Positions 1-8,432 are shown, counted from the first letter of the stretch. The stretch: 34,845 bases of DNA from an uncultured Clostridia bacterium (GCA_947628595.1 CANRAN010000001.1:1-34845), one strand, 5' to 3'. Notes: a model not told the origin generated them from the letters alone. Numbers and translations: made by a program.

Positions 1-181
1 ATGATACGTAGGAAGATGTCGGCTTTATTTCCTCCTTTTCGGAGACTTCACTCGCCCGAGATTCTGTGTGACCGTTCCGAGAGGATTCATCCGCAGAATT
101 CTCTTCTTCACCGTTTGCACACGATGACATCATAAGCAGCGAGGTCACCGTTATTATAATAAGAGCAGTCCTAAACTTCAT
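1..181 (-). CDS. Partial lipoprotein, cut by the window edge
   Basis: An ORF starts at ATG 179-181 and stays open to base 1, so only the first 60 residues are visible. It begins with a short charged start (MKFR), then a hydrophobic stretch (about residues 5-18), then Ser-Ser-Cys at residues 19-21. That looks like a signal peptidase II lipobox, with Cys21 as the lipidated residue. After the Cys comes a Glu/Ser/Asn-rich linker, typical of clostridial surface lipoproteins. A G-rich stretch about 10 nt upstream can serve as ribosome binding site. An in-frame ATG lies 24 nt further upstream, but it would put the G-rich stretch inside the gene. The gene lies 44 nt downstream of secA on the same strand and may be co-transcribed with it. 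The function cannot be told from this fragment. Confidence 0.6.
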   Translation of the reverse strand, partial: MKFRTALIIITVTSLLMMSSCANGEEENSADESSRNGHTESRASEVSEKEEIKPTSSYVS

Positions 182-225
182 TCCGCTACTACCCCCGAAT
201 ATCATTTTAAGTTAATGACGTAGGA

Positions 226-3200
226 TTACTTATCCCTTCCGCAGCATTTTTTATACTTTTTGCCGCTTCCGCAAGGGCAGGGATCATTTCTGCCGATTTT
301 CTTTACACCCCTGACAGTCTTATTAACCGAGCCTGCTGTTGAATCCATGTTGGTGGAGGTGGGCTTTGCAACCTGCTCCCTTTCAATAAATTTTCCCGCA
401 GCCTTTTTGATATCCTCCTCGGTTATTTCCATGTCCTCAGACACTGAATTTTTATTTTCACCTATTTTAATGGTTTCCAAGGTTATCTCCGGAACGGGTG
501 CCGTATCAGCCTCATCGCCGCCTTCCGAACTAAGTGCCTGCTTAGCCTTCAAAGCTGCAATAGCTGCTGCCTGTGCCCTTCCCGTTGCCCCGCGCATTGA
601 AGCCATCTTACGCATTCTTTCCTGTTCCTCGAGTCTTTGGGCAACTCTCTTAGGAACAACAAGTAGTATCTTTACTGTATCCTCACGTATGCATTTAATC
701 ATATCATCAAACATATCGAAACCTTCAATCCTGTACTCAACCACAGGATCATGCTGTCCGTAGGAACGAAGTCGTATTCCTCTCTTCAGCTCATCCATGG
801 CATCAATATGATCCATCCAATACTTATCAACATTTTTGAGAAGATATACTCTTTCAAGTTCACGCATTGTTTCCTCGGGAATAAGCTTCTCATTTTCCTC
901 ATAGATCTTTGTCGCCATATCCGAAAGCTCGCCCACAAGGTACTCCTTTTCAAGCTTTTCGAGTTCATCCGTGTCATATACAAAGGTATCTTCATCCTCG
1001 TCATCAAGTATCCAGCCCTTAAGCGCCTCCCTAAGACCTTCAAGGTTCCAGTTATCCTTGTCATCATGCGGCAGATACTCATTCACAAGTGATTCCATTG
1101 TTTCGGTAACCATTTTCATAATGGTATCTCTGAGGTTTTCTCCGTCAAGTACCTGATCCCTCTGCGAATAGATAATCTCACGCTGACGGTTCATAACATC
1201 ATCATATTCAAGGACGCTCTTTCTTATATTAAAGTTTCTTCCCTCAACCTTGGACTGTGCACTCTCAATAACGCTTGTAAGCAGCTTACTCTCAAGCGGC
1301 TCGTCTTCCTCTCCGGGCATCCTGTCCATTATATTCTTTATTCTGTCGCCCGCAAACAGTCTGAGTATATCATCCTCTGCCGAGAGATAGAAACGGCTTG
1401 CTCCGGGATCTCCCTGACGACCCGAACGTCCTCTAAGCTGGTTATCTATTCGTCTTGATTCATGTCTGGTTGTACCCATTATGAACAATCCGCCGGCTTC
1501 ACGAACCTTCTCAGCCTCAACTTCTATTTCTTTCTTATATTTTTCAATAAGCTCCCTATAAACCTGACGGGCCTTCAGAATTTCCTCATCATCGGTTTCG
1601 GCATATCCGGTTGCCTCATTAATCATTTCCTCGCTGAAATTCTGTCTGCGCATTTCATCCTTTGCAAGAAATTCCTCATTACCGCCAAGCTTTATATCGG
1701 TACCACGACCTGCCATATTTGTAGCTATCGTAACGGCACCCAGCTTACCTGCCTGTGCAACTATCTCTGCCTCTTTTTCATGGAATTTAGCATTCAGGAC
1801 ATTGTGCTTTATCCCTCTCTTTTTCAGAAGCTTACTCAGCTCCTCCGATTTATCAATCGAAATCGTACCTACAAGCACAGGCTGTCCGTTTTTATGTGCC
1901 TCCTCTATATCATTGATAAGGCACTGATATTTACCCTTCTCTGTTCTGAATATAACGTCGGGAAGGTCAATTCTCTGTATTGGCTTATTTGTCGGTATTT
2001 CAATGACATCAAGCCTGTATATTTCCGAAAACTCTGTTTCCTCCGTCATTGCCGTACCTGTCATACCGGAAAGTTTCTTATAAAGACGGAAGAAATTCTG
2101 GAATGTTATTGTTGCAAGCGTTTTGCTTTCTCTTTCTACCTTAACACCTTCCTTAGCTTCTATCGCCTGATGCAAACCCTCGTTATAACGTCTGCCATAC
2201 ATAAGACGGCCTGTAAATTCATCAACGATTATAACCTCGCCCTTATCATTTACTATATAGTCCTTATCCCTATGCATAACACCGTGTGCCTTGATCGCCT
2301 GATTTACGTGGTGCTGTATGGTAAGATTTTCGGGATCGGTAAAATTCTCTATATCAAAAAAGCTCTCTGCTTTCTTTACGCCTGCGGGTGTAAGTGTAGC
2401 AGTCTTTGCTTTTTCATCTACAATGTAGTCTATACCCTCCTTAATATATTCTTCGTCATTATCCTGCTTTGAATCGGTTTCCGCTATAACCTTTGCCTTA
2501 AGTGTCTTTGCAAGGTCATTCGCCTTATTATAAAGCTCTGTGGACTTATCCCCCTGTCCGGAAATAATAAGCGGTGTTCTTGCCTCATCTATAAGAATTG
2601 AGTCAACCTCATCTACAATGGCAAAGCTATGACCTCTCTGCACCTTATTCTCCTTATATACAACCATGTTATCACGCAGATAGTCAAAACCGAGTTCGTT
2701 ATTCGTTGCGTATGTAATATCTGCATTATACGCTTCTTTTCTGTCGGCATTTGAGGTATCATGCTGAAGCACTCCAACTGTAAGACCGAGAAAACGGTAA
2801 AGCTTTCCCATCCACTCGGCATCACGCTTCGCAAGATATTCATTTACCGTAACAACGTGTACTCCCTGACCTGCAAGTGCATTAAGGTATGCCGGCAGTG
2901 TTGCAACGAGGGTCTTACCTTCACCTGTTTTCATTTCGCTTATTCTTCCCCTGTGAAGGATAATACCGCCTATTACCTGTACACGGAAATGCTTCATCCC
3001 GAGCACACGCCATGATGCCTCACGGCAAACAGCAAATGCCTCCGGAAGTATTGAATCGAGTATTTCGTCCCTTTTTTTATCCGTCAGATCCTCGACCTTG
3101 AACATTTCCTGAAATCTTTTCGTTTCTCCCCTAAGCTGATCATCTGTATATTCCTGATATTTTTTCTCCAGATCAAACACCTTATCAACCAGAGGATTTA

Positions 3201-3255
3201 TTCTTTTCAGTTCTCTCCTGCTGTTACTTCCGTTAAACCATGCCTTTATTCCCAT
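226..3255 (-). CDS. secA: Preprotein translocase ATPase SecA
   Basis: SecA is the motor ATPase that drives unfolded preproteins through SecYEG. In this 1009-residue protein, Walker A is MKTGEGKT at 108-115 and the DEAD-type Walker B is DEVD at 215-218, followed by IDEARTPLIISG. The helicase motif GRGTDIKLGG and the GRSGRQGDPG motif in NBD2 are both present. The extreme C-terminus is the zinc-binding SEC-C motif, with Cys993, Cys995, Cys1004 and Cys1005. It is longer than the about 840 residues of B. subtilis SecA, mainly through an acidic insert after residue 235 and a long linker before SEC-C. The start is supported by an AGGTGA ribosome binding site 7 nt upstream. A promoter lies 56 nt upstream of the start. 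Identity is essentially certain. Confidence 0.98.
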   Translation of the reverse strand: MGIKAWFNGSNSRRELKRINPLVDKVFDLEKKYQEYTDDQLRGETKRFQEMFKVEDLTDKKRDEILDSILPEAFAVCREASWRVLGMKHFRVQVIGGIILHRGRISEMKTGEGKTLVATLPAYLNALAGQGVHVVTVNEYLAKRDAEWMGKLYRFLGLTVGVLQHDTSNADRKEAYNADITYATNNELGFDYLRDNMVVYKENKVQRGHSFAIVDEVDSILIDEARTPLIISGQGDKSTELYNKANDLAKTLKAKVIAETDSKQDNDEEYIKEGIDYIVDEKAKTATLTPAGVKKAESFFDIENFTDPENLTIQHHVNQAIKAHGVMHRDKDYIVNDKGEVIIVDEFTGRLMYGRRYNEGLHQAIEAKEGVKVERESKTLATITFQNFFRLYKKLSGMTGTAMTEETEFSEIYRLDVIEIPTNKPIQRIDLPDVIFRTEKGKYQCLINDIEEAHKNGQPVLVGTISIDKSEELSKLLKKRGIKHNVLNAKFHEKEAEIVAQAGKLGAVTIATNMAGRGTDIKLGGNEEFLAKDEMRRQNFSEEMINEATGYAETDDEEILKARQVYRELIEKYKKEIEVEAEKVREAGGLFIMGTTRHESRRIDNQLRGRSGRQGDPGASRFYLSAEDDILRLFAGDRIKNIMDRMPGEEDEPLESKLLTSVIESAQSKVEGRNFNIRKSVLEYDDVMNRQREIIYSQRDQVLDGENLRDTIMKMVTETMESLVNEYLPHDDKDNWNLEGLREALKGWILDDEDEDTFVYDTDELEKLEKEYLVGELSDMATKIYEENEKLIPEETMRELERVYLLKNVDKYWMDHIDAMDELKRGIRLRSYGQHDPVVEYRIEGFDMFDDMIKCIREDTVKILLVVPKRVAQRLEEQERMRKMASMRGATGRAQAAAIAALKAKQALSSEGGDEADTAPVPEITLETIKIGENKNSVSEDMEITEEDIKKAAGKFIEREQVAKPTSTNMDSTAGSVNKTVRGVKKIGRNDPCPCGSGKKYKKCCGRDK

Positions 3256-3310
3256 TGGTACTCACCTCATAAATTCTTTGTTTAAATACGAAACCACCGT
3301 ACATTCTATT

Positions 3311-3340
3311 AGTATAACACATATCATATAGATTTTACAA
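3311..3340 (-). promoter_or_regulatory. Sigma-A-like promoter of secA
   Basis: On the minus strand, TTGTAA (3335-3340) is followed by an 18-nt spacer and TATACT (3311-3316), with a TGn extended -10. It sits about 56 nt upstream of the secA start codon. It was read by eye and there are no transcript data. Confidence 0.6.
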
Positions 3341-3392
3341 TGCTTTTTTATCCAAATACACCTGTATCGCAGTAAAATATTTATAATGAATG

Positions 3393-4061
3393 TCATTTTT
3401 TTAGCGGTATAAAAATATTCTCCTTCACACTTTTTAGCAATCTGCCCTCTGTAATATTTCTTTTTCCGCATTTAAGACAACTTTTTACTTTCGCATAACT
3501 TTCAACATATGATATGCCGCTGTTTTCAAGACGGATTATAGCCTTTCTTCTTTCCCTTTTTATTTCCTCCGCCTCGACATTCATTAAAGTTTCAACCTGT
3601 TCTTCAAGGTTTCCCTGCTCCATTCCGTCTACTATCCTTTTGGCAATGACAGGCTTTGAGATATATTTATCAATATCCGTCAGTGTTGCTTCAAATTTCC
3701 CACATTCCGCACACCTTGAAACAGTCATAACCTCATTTGCCACCCCGAAATTTTTCCTCATAAATTCAATTTCGGGTTTTATGCCCTTCTGATGAAAAAA
3801 ATCAAGCTGAGCCGACATCGCTATAAGTGCGGAAAATGTGTTCGCTGTCCAAAAGCACTTTTCAACATCCGGAATTATTTTTGTATCAATCCGAAAGTCA
3901 GCAAATTGTCCCTTTGCATCAAAGGTTTTCTTAAATGCTGTCGAATCTCCCTCATTTTTCCATTTTTCAATACACTCTCCGACAGTATCGGCATACCCTG
4001 TCAAGCCTGTATTACTGAGAAGTTTTTTTATGGCACTGAGTGTCATAAGATAATAATCCAT
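3393..4061 (-). CDS. Unrecognised protein with two CxxC pairs
   Basis: A 222-residue protein I do not recognise. The start is set at ATG 4059-4061 because a GGAGG lies 7 nt upstream of it. Two upstream in-frame ATGs sit on top of or before that site. Visible features are CAEC at 117-120 and CLKC at 195-198, two CxxC pairs 75 residues apart that could form one zinc site. Between them is a charged, probably helical stretch (about 150-180, EEQVETL...EAEEIKRERRK). There is no signal peptide or clear membrane segment, so it is probably cytoplasmic. It has its own promoter (4102-4130) and ends 137 bp before secA on the same strand with no clear terminator between, so some read-through into secA is possible. 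A nucleic-acid-binding or scaffold role is only a guess. Confidence 0.75.
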   Translation of the reverse strand: MDYYLMTLSAIKKLLSNTGLTGYADTVGECIEKWKNEGDSTAFKKTFDAKGQFADFRIDTKIIPDVEKCFWTANTFSALIAMSAQLDFFHQKGIKPEIEFMRKNFGVANEVMTVSRCAECGKFEATLTDIDKYISKPVIAKRIVDGMEQGNLEEQVETLMNVEAEEIKRERRKAIIRLENSGISYVESYAKVKSCLKCGKRNITEGRLLKSVKENIFIPLKK

Positions 4062-4101
4062 TCCCATTCCTCCACATTTCAGAGTATAAAAATACATATT
4101 A

Positions 4102-4130
4102 ATTATAAACTAAAGCAGCAAAATATACAA
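4102..4130 (-). promoter_or_regulatory. Sigma-A-like promoter for the CxxC protein
   Basis: On the minus strand, TTGTAT (4125-4130) is followed by a 17-nt spacer and a perfect TATAAT (4102-4107), about 40 nt upstream of the start codon at 4061. It is a close match to consensus. Confidence 0.65.
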
Positions 4131-4135
4131 TGGTT

Positions 4136-4157
4136 TTTTACAAGATTTTTTGTAAAA
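4136..4157. repeat. Perfect inverted repeat, possible operator
   Basis: TTTTACAA (4136-4143) and TTGTAAAA (4150-4157) are perfect 8-bp arms around a 6-nt centre. The repeat abuts the -35 box of the minus-strand promoter at 4125-4130. That position suits a dimeric regulator. The T-rich flanks mean a weak terminator cannot be excluded, and the AT richness raises the odds of chance. Confidence 0.45.
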
Positions 4158-4337
4158 TCGCTCTGTCACTCCATGAATTTTACAGTTTCTAAAAGACATT
4201 AGTCACATCATGCATTAAGACTATCATATATTAACGTATAGTTGTTTTATTTTATAAATAATTATCAATAAATCTTATCCGGCGTATATGTTATCCTCTG
4301 TAATAAAAGAAATTTTTAAAAAACTATTGTGCCGTCA

Positions 4338-4366
4338 TTGACAAAAACCAAACAATAACATATACT
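4338..4366 (+). promoter_or_regulatory. Strong sigma-A-like promoter
   Basis: A perfect TTGACA (4338-4343), a 17-nt spacer and TATACT (4361-4366). Transcription should start near 4373, leaving about 170 nt of leader before the ORF at 4543. Confidence 0.7.
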
Positions 4367-4433
4367 TTAAGGTAGTACGAAAGACGAATAGATGTTGTTT
4401 CATTAAATCAAATTTGCAGCATATTGTTACCTG

Positions 4434-4466
4434 TTACACCAAAATCCGCATATATTATCGGTGTAA
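4434..4466 (+). promoter_or_regulatory. Inverted repeat in leader of the 391-residue gene
   Basis: TTACACC (4434-4440) is complementary to GGTGTAA (4460-4466), separated by 19 nt. It could form a 7-bp hairpin in the leader RNA or be an operator downstream of the promoter. The evidence is modest. Confidence 0.3.
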
Positions 4467-4542
4467 AATAGATTTAATATTAAAAGCTTGGTAAGACTTT
4501 AGGATAAAAGGCAAAAAATTATTAAAAGGAAGGCTGAATAAA

Positions 4543-5718
4543 ATGACAGTAGTCGATATCAGAAGTATTTTTTCACAGAGAAACATTGAGCTGTTTGAAG
4601 TAAACTCCTCATACATATATTACGCAGAGGAGAAAAACGAGGACGGGCACAATAATCTCTTTATTTTAGAATATAATCGCTCTACAAGAAAAGAAAGACT
4701 TGTAACTAACTATACCCTTGAGGATCCGACCTTTGTAGAACATCTTTTTGCATTTGAAAATACATTGGTGCTTATACTTGAAAACGGCAGCAACAGTATG
4801 TGGATGATAGAAATTGATAAAAATAACGGAATGGAGCTTAACAGAAGAAAGGTCGTATGCACGGGGACATTTAGGAGCTGCACCGCACTCGACAGCGAGC
4901 ATATACTCATATATATGGGCCCCGATGAGGCGAATGCGGAAATGTTCAAACGTTACAGTGAGGTAACCGGCTGTGAATGCCTTTGCTATATGTACAACCT
5001 GAAAACAAACATAAAGCATTTTATAAAAAACCCCCTTATTGCAAAACTCGGTACAGATAACATAAAACAAATGAATGTTCATGACGAAAAATACCTTATT
5101 CTCCTTGACCCGTTTGCAGATGAGGATATCAAAAAAGGCTACTACGAGGAGCAAAGATGGATAAATGCCGATATAAGGGACAATATCTGGCTTTGCAGAC
5201 TTGAGGAATTTGAAATGCAGCTTGAGGCAGGTGCCGAAAATATTACTAAGAAATGTATAGCAAGTGCGGATATAAAGGCACTCGCAAGGTATATGGGTAT
5301 AGACGGCGACAAGATGTTTTTCAGGGCAAAGGAATTTAGAACCGGCATAGAAAAAATATGCAGCTATGACGTCTTTACCAATTCTCTCAGTGTTGAAGCG
5401 GAGCTTGATATTCCGGACAGCGATACCATATACATAATTGAGGAAAAGCCGTTTTCGGTTTTTTCGGTAAAATCCGGTGACGGACATACCTCTGTAAAGG
5501 GAATTATAAACAGTAGTGCCGAACTTACATATGAAAATAATCTCGGAAGCTTCATGACCTGCATTGAAAATCGGTATGTTGTAACCCGCAAAATGACCGT
5601 TGACGACAAAACAAAAACCGAAAAGCAGATATGCAGCATATATGATTCAGAACTTGATAAAAGCGAAAGCTACGAATGTAATTGCTGCCTCAAGGGTAAC
5701 ACGCTGGTCCTGTATTGA
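4543..5718 (+). CDS. Unrecognised 391-residue beta-rich protein
   Basis: I do not recognise a family. The start is supported by AGGAAGG 9 nt upstream of the ATG. The protein has no signal peptide or membrane helix. It is built of short alternating hydrophobic strands and polar turns, for example YIYYAEEKNEDG, then LFILEYNRSTRKERLV, and later similar strand pairs. That pattern recalls a beta-propeller or other repeated-strand fold, which is inference. It is Glu/Asp/Lys-rich and Cys occurs in several places, including a CNCC near the C-terminus. It is transcribed alone from the promoter at 4338-4366. The next promoter (5811) lies 93 bp after the stop and I see no clear terminator in between. 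Confidence 0.8.
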   Translation: MTVVDIRSIFSQRNIELFEVNSSYIYYAEEKNEDGHNNLFILEYNRSTRKERLVTNYTLEDPTFVEHLFAFENTLVLILENGSNSMWMIEIDKNNGMELNRRKVVCTGTFRSCTALDSEHILIYMGPDEANAEMFKRYSEVTGCECLCYMYNLKTNIKHFIKNPLIAKLGTDNIKQMNVHDEKYLILLDPFADEDIKKGYYEEQRWINADIRDNIWLCRLEEFEMQLEAGAENITKKCIASADIKALARYMGIDGDKMFFRAKEFRTGIEKICSYDVFTNSLSVEAELDIPDSDTIYIIEEKPFSVFSVKSGDGHTSVKGIINSSAELTYENNLGSFMTCIENRYVVTRKMTVDDKTKTEKQICSIYDSELDKSESYECNCCLKGNTLVLY

Positions 5719-5810
5719 TTTTATGCTTAAATATTTATAAATTTGCAGCAGAGAATATGTTACATATTGATATATGTTATGAATTAATGCTTATTTACGC
5801 AAAAAAATAC

Positions 5811-5839
5811 TTGCAAATCGGGTATATTTATGGTAGAAT
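5811..5839 (+). promoter_or_regulatory. Promoter of the rimP-infB operon
   Basis: TTGCAA (5811-5816), a 17-nt spacer and TAGAAT (5834-5839). The predicted start near 5846 leaves a leader of about 149 nt before rimP, with a hairpin beginning about 18 nt into the transcript. Confidence 0.7.
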
Positions 5840-5863
5840 GTTAGAGGTAATTCTTGTAGGCTT

Positions 5864-5896
5864 AGTAAAAGAGTGGGGGCGACCCACTCTTTTACT
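5864..5896 (+). promoter_or_regulatory. Perfect leader hairpin upstream of rimP
   Basis: AGTAAAAGAGTGGG (5864-5877) pairs perfectly with CCCACTCTTTTACT (5883-5896) around a 5-nt GGCGA loop, giving a 14-bp stem at the 5' end of the rimP-infB transcript. If only the GC-rich inner part pairs, the following TTTT makes it resemble an attenuator. In E. coli the nusA operon is controlled through its leader by NusA. A similar role here is inference. Confidence 0.6.
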
Positions 5897-5994
5897 GTTA
5901 GTAGGCGGCTTCATATATGTGTCATTTTTTATCAGATCAAGTAGGTTTTTAAAGTAATGCTGTGTTCTGAGGAATGACAGGACGGAGGGTAAGT

Positions 5995-6477
5995 ATGTCT
6001 AATAAAAAAAGTGGAAATACCGCTGCGGAGGTTAAGGCAATTGTGGAACCAATAGTGGAAAATATGGGTCTGACACTATGGAATGTCTGCTTTGTCAAGG
6101 AGGGTTCCGAATACTATCTCAGAATCTTCATCGACAAGGATGAAGGTGTTACCATTGATGATTGTGAAAATGTAACAAGAGCCATAGATGAGCCGCTTGA
6201 CAGGCTTGACCCCATAGAACAAAACTATATTCTTGAGGTTTCCTCCCCCGGAGTTGAGAGAGAACTTATTCTCGATTGGCATTTTGACAGATACCTCGGT
6301 GCTCCTGTTATGGTTAAGCTTATAAGACCCGATGAAAACGGCGTCAGAGAATATAATGGTACACTTATCTCGCATGATAAGGACACGGCTGTCCTGATGC
6401 TTGAAAACGGCAAAGAGACGGTAATAAAAAAGAAAGCCGCAGTATATATTAAACTGGATGATTTTAACATTAACTAA
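5995..6477 (+). CDS. rimP: Ribosome maturation factor RimP
   Basis: RimP binds the 30S subunit and helps its late assembly. The 160-residue product starts at ATG 5995, chosen because GGAGGG lies about 7 nt upstream. A longer in-frame start seven codons earlier would swallow that site. The N-terminal alpha/beta domain includes the family motif YYLRIFIDKDEGVTIDDC, followed by EVSSPGVER, a hallmark of RimP. The C-terminal half is the SH3-like domain (about 90-160). It is the first gene of rimP-nusA-ylxR-ylxQ-infB and ends 14 nt before nusA, with its own ribosome binding site for nusA in the gap. Confidence 0.93.
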   Translation: MSNKKSGNTAAEVKAIVEPIVENMGLTLWNVCFVKEGSEYYLRIFIDKDEGVTIDDCENVTRAIDEPLDRLDPIEQNYILEVSSPGVERELILDWHFDRYLGAPVMVKLIRPDENGVREYNGTLISHDKDTAVLMLENGKETVIKKKAAVYIKLDDFNIN

Positions 6478-6491
6478 CGGAGGAAAGAAAA

Positions 6492-7715
6492 ATGAAAAAA
6501 AACAAGGAACCGGAAGAAAACCTTTTTGAAGCACTTAAGCTTATAGAAAAGGAAAAGGGTATTCCGGCAGATTTTATGATTACTCAGATAAAAAAGGCTA
6601 TCATTACAGCCTGTAAAAACTCATACGGTGGAAATGATGATGTAACAGTGGTTTTTAACAGTACAACCGGAAAACTCGAAGCAAGGCTCAATAAAACTGT
6701 TGTTGAAGAAGTAAGTGATGTAAACAGGGAAATTGCCCTTGAGGAGGCAAGAAAGCTGAGTTCGCTTGCAAATATAGGCGATAAGGTAGGAATACCGCTT
6801 GATCCGAGAAACTTCGGAAGAATTGCTGTTTCAACAGCAAGGAACATGATACGTCAGGGAATCCGTGACGGAGAAAAGGAGCAAGCACTTTCCGAGTATC
6901 AGAGCAAATTGCAGGATATCGTTACCGCAACCGTAGAACAGGTTGACCCGATAACAGGGAATGCAACCCTTAAGGTGGGAAAATCAATAGCCATACTCCC
7001 CAAAAGTGAGCAAATACCGGGTGAAATTCTCCATGTCGGGGATATGATAAAAATATATGTGGTAAATATAAAGTCGGGTGACAGGGGACCGAAAGCAATT
7101 ATTTCAAGGACTAACCCCGACTTTGTCAAGAGGCTCTTTGAGGAACAGGTTCCCGAAATATTCGATGGGGTTGTGCAGATAAAATTCGTTTCAAGGGAAG
7201 CCGGATCAAGAACAAAAATTTCCGTTGTCAGCAATGACCCGGAGGTTGATGCAGTCGGTGCCTGCATAGGACCCAAGGGACAAAGAGTTGGAACTATCGT
7301 AAATCAGCTTTGCGGAGAGAAAATTGATATTATAGAGTACAGTGAGGATCCTGTTGAATATATCAAAAAGGCACTCTCCCCTGCCAATGTTCTTGATGTT
7401 GTTGTTGACCCGAGCGGAGAAAAAATTTGTAGAGCAACCGTTCCGGATAATCAGCTTTCCCTTGCAATAGGAAATAAAGGACAAAATGTTCGTCTTGCCG
7501 CAAAGCTTACAGGCTGGAAGATAGATATTCGTCCCGAAAGCGGCTTTTTCGGAGAGGACGAAGATGAGGATAAGGACAGTAAAGACGAATATATCGGTGA
7601 CGGACTTGATACTGATGAGGACATAGTTGAAGAAACTAATGCCGATACAGCAGAGGAAGCAGAAAATAACATTGATATCATCAATGAAAATGCAGGGGAA
7701 AGGATAACCGAGTGA
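6492..7715 (+). CDS. nusA: Transcription termination/antitermination factor NusA
   Basis: NusA binds RNA polymerase and nascent RNA and modulates pausing, termination and antitermination. The 407-residue protein shows the N-terminal polymerase-binding domain (about 1-130), an S1 domain (about 139-205), the signature SRTNPDFVKRLFEEQVPEI (205-223), and two KH domains with GPKG at 260-263 and GNKG at 327-330. The tail after residue 350 is very acidic and replaces the AR repeats of E. coli NusA. The tail is longer than in B. subtilis (371 residues). GGAGG lies 9 nt upstream of the start. The gene is in the rimP operon. Confidence 0.97.
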   Translation: MKKNKEPEENLFEALKLIEKEKGIPADFMITQIKKAIITACKNSYGGNDDVTVVFNSTTGKLEARLNKTVVEEVSDVNREIALEEARKLSSLANIGDKVGIPLDPRNFGRIAVSTARNMIRQGIRDGEKEQALSEYQSKLQDIVTATVEQVDPITGNATLKVGKSIAILPKSEQIPGEILHVGDMIKIYVVNIKSGDRGPKAIISRTNPDFVKRLFEEQVPEIFDGVVQIKFVSREAGSRTKISVVSNDPEVDAVGACIGPKGQRVGTIVNQLCGEKIDIIEYSEDPVEYIKKALSPANVLDVVVDPSGEKICRATVPDNQLSLAIGNKGQNVRLAAKLTGWKIDIRPESGFFGEDEDEDKDSKDEYIGDGLDTDEDIVEETNADTAEEAENNIDIINENAGERITE

Positions 7716-7778
7716 TACAGACTTCCGCACAATTTTCTGCTTAATAATTTTTCGCTTTTATGAAAGGATATATTTAAA

Positions 7779-8066
7779 TTGCGTCAAAAAAAAATACCAA
7801 TGAGAAAATGTACAGGCTGCGGAGAAATGAAAGAGAAAAAGCAGCTTATAAGAATAGTCAGATCACCTGATTCCGATGAAACCGAATGCAGGATATCAGT
7901 TGATCTTACGGGAAAGAAACCCGGACGTGGGGCATATATCTGCAATAACCCCGAATGTCTGGCTAAAGCTAAAAAGGCACGAAGGCTTGAAAAAGCGTTT
8001 TCCTGCAAAATTCCCGATGAGGTATATGAAAAGCTCCTGCAGGAGCTTCAACCACCTACTAAATGA
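7779..8066 (+). CDS. ylxR: YlxR family RNA-binding protein (RnpM)
   Basis: A small basic 95-residue protein of the YlxR family, found between nusA and infB in most Bacillota. In B. subtilis it binds the RNase P RNA and has been renamed RnpM. Family motifs are PMRKCTGCGE near the N-terminus and GRGAYICNNPEC in the middle. The start is taken as TTG at 7779, with AAAGGA about 10 nt upstream. The next ATG (7800) would cut into the N-terminal strand and lacks a spaced ribosome binding site. It lies 63 nt after nusA and 42 nt before the next gene's chosen start. Confidence 0.9.
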   Translation: MRQKKIPMRKCTGCGEMKEKKQLIRIVRSPDSDETECRISVDLTGKKPGRGAYICNNPECLAKAKKARRLEKAFSCKIPDEVYEKLLQELQPPTK

Positions 8067-8108
8067 TTATTGAAATTTTGGATTTGTCCGGAAAGAGTGA
8101 TTGAACTA

Positions 8109-8411
8109 ATGAATAACAAATTGCTGTCATTGTTGGGAATAGCAAGACGAGCGGGACGAGTATCTCTCGGCTTTGATTCTGCCGTTGACTCTATGCGTGA
8201 CGGGAAATGCAGGCTCCTTTTGCTTGCCTGTGATTTGTCCGAGCGTACAAAACGGTCAATTACAAAAGCGGCTGATGAAAGCCGGACACGGACAATTCCT
8301 TTGGATATACCAATGGAGGAGCTTGGAGCCTCAGTCGGGAAACTTACCGGAATAGTTGCGGTAAACGATCGGGGCTTTGCTGATAAGATGATAACGCTTT
8401 GTAATGAATAA
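8109..8411 (+). CDS. ylxQ: L7Ae-family RNA-binding protein YlxQ
   Basis: A 100-residue member of the L7Ae/L30e/S12e family of kink-turn RNA-binding proteins, encoded by the usual gene between ylxR and infB. The N-terminus LLSLLGIARRAGRVSLG is typical of the family. The alpha/beta sandwich continues with LLLLACDLSERTKRSI and ends with the GIVAVNDRGFADKM region. The start ATG at 8109 is preferred. In-frame GTG (8097) and TTG (8070) codons lie upstream, but a purine-rich GGAAAGAG precedes the ATG at workable distance and the family normally starts here. It is followed after 21 nt by infB. Confidence 0.88.
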   Translation: MNNKLLSLLGIARRAGRVSLGFDSAVDSMRDGKCRLLLLACDLSERTKRSITKAADESRTRTIPLDIPMEELGASVGKLTGIVAVNDRGFADKMITLCNE

Positions 8412-8432
8412 ACAGACAGGAGGAATGATTGT

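Larger units (their letters stand above)
4062..4542. other. Divergent AT-rich intergenic region
   Basis: A 481-bp gap between two unrecognised, divergently transcribed genes. It holds a minus-strand promoter (4102-4130), a perfect inverted repeat just behind that promoter (4136-4157), a plus-strand promoter (4338-4366), and a leader with a smaller inverted repeat (4434-4466). I see no convincing ORF in 4158-4337, which is very AT-rich. Confidence 0.6.

Noticed and set aside
1462..2472. Long plus-strand open frame (336 codons) within secA
   Set aside because: It is fully antisense to the SecA coding sequence, which has all family motifs. The antisense translation is Leu/Ile/Phe/Cys-rich with no domain.
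3262..3471. 69-codon minus-strand frame upstream of secA
   Set aside because: It overlaps the end of the CxxC gene in another frame and runs through the secA promoter.
5715..5957. 80-codon plus-strand frame before rimP
   Set aside because: It runs through the predicted promoter and the perfect leader hairpin and has no ribosome binding site.
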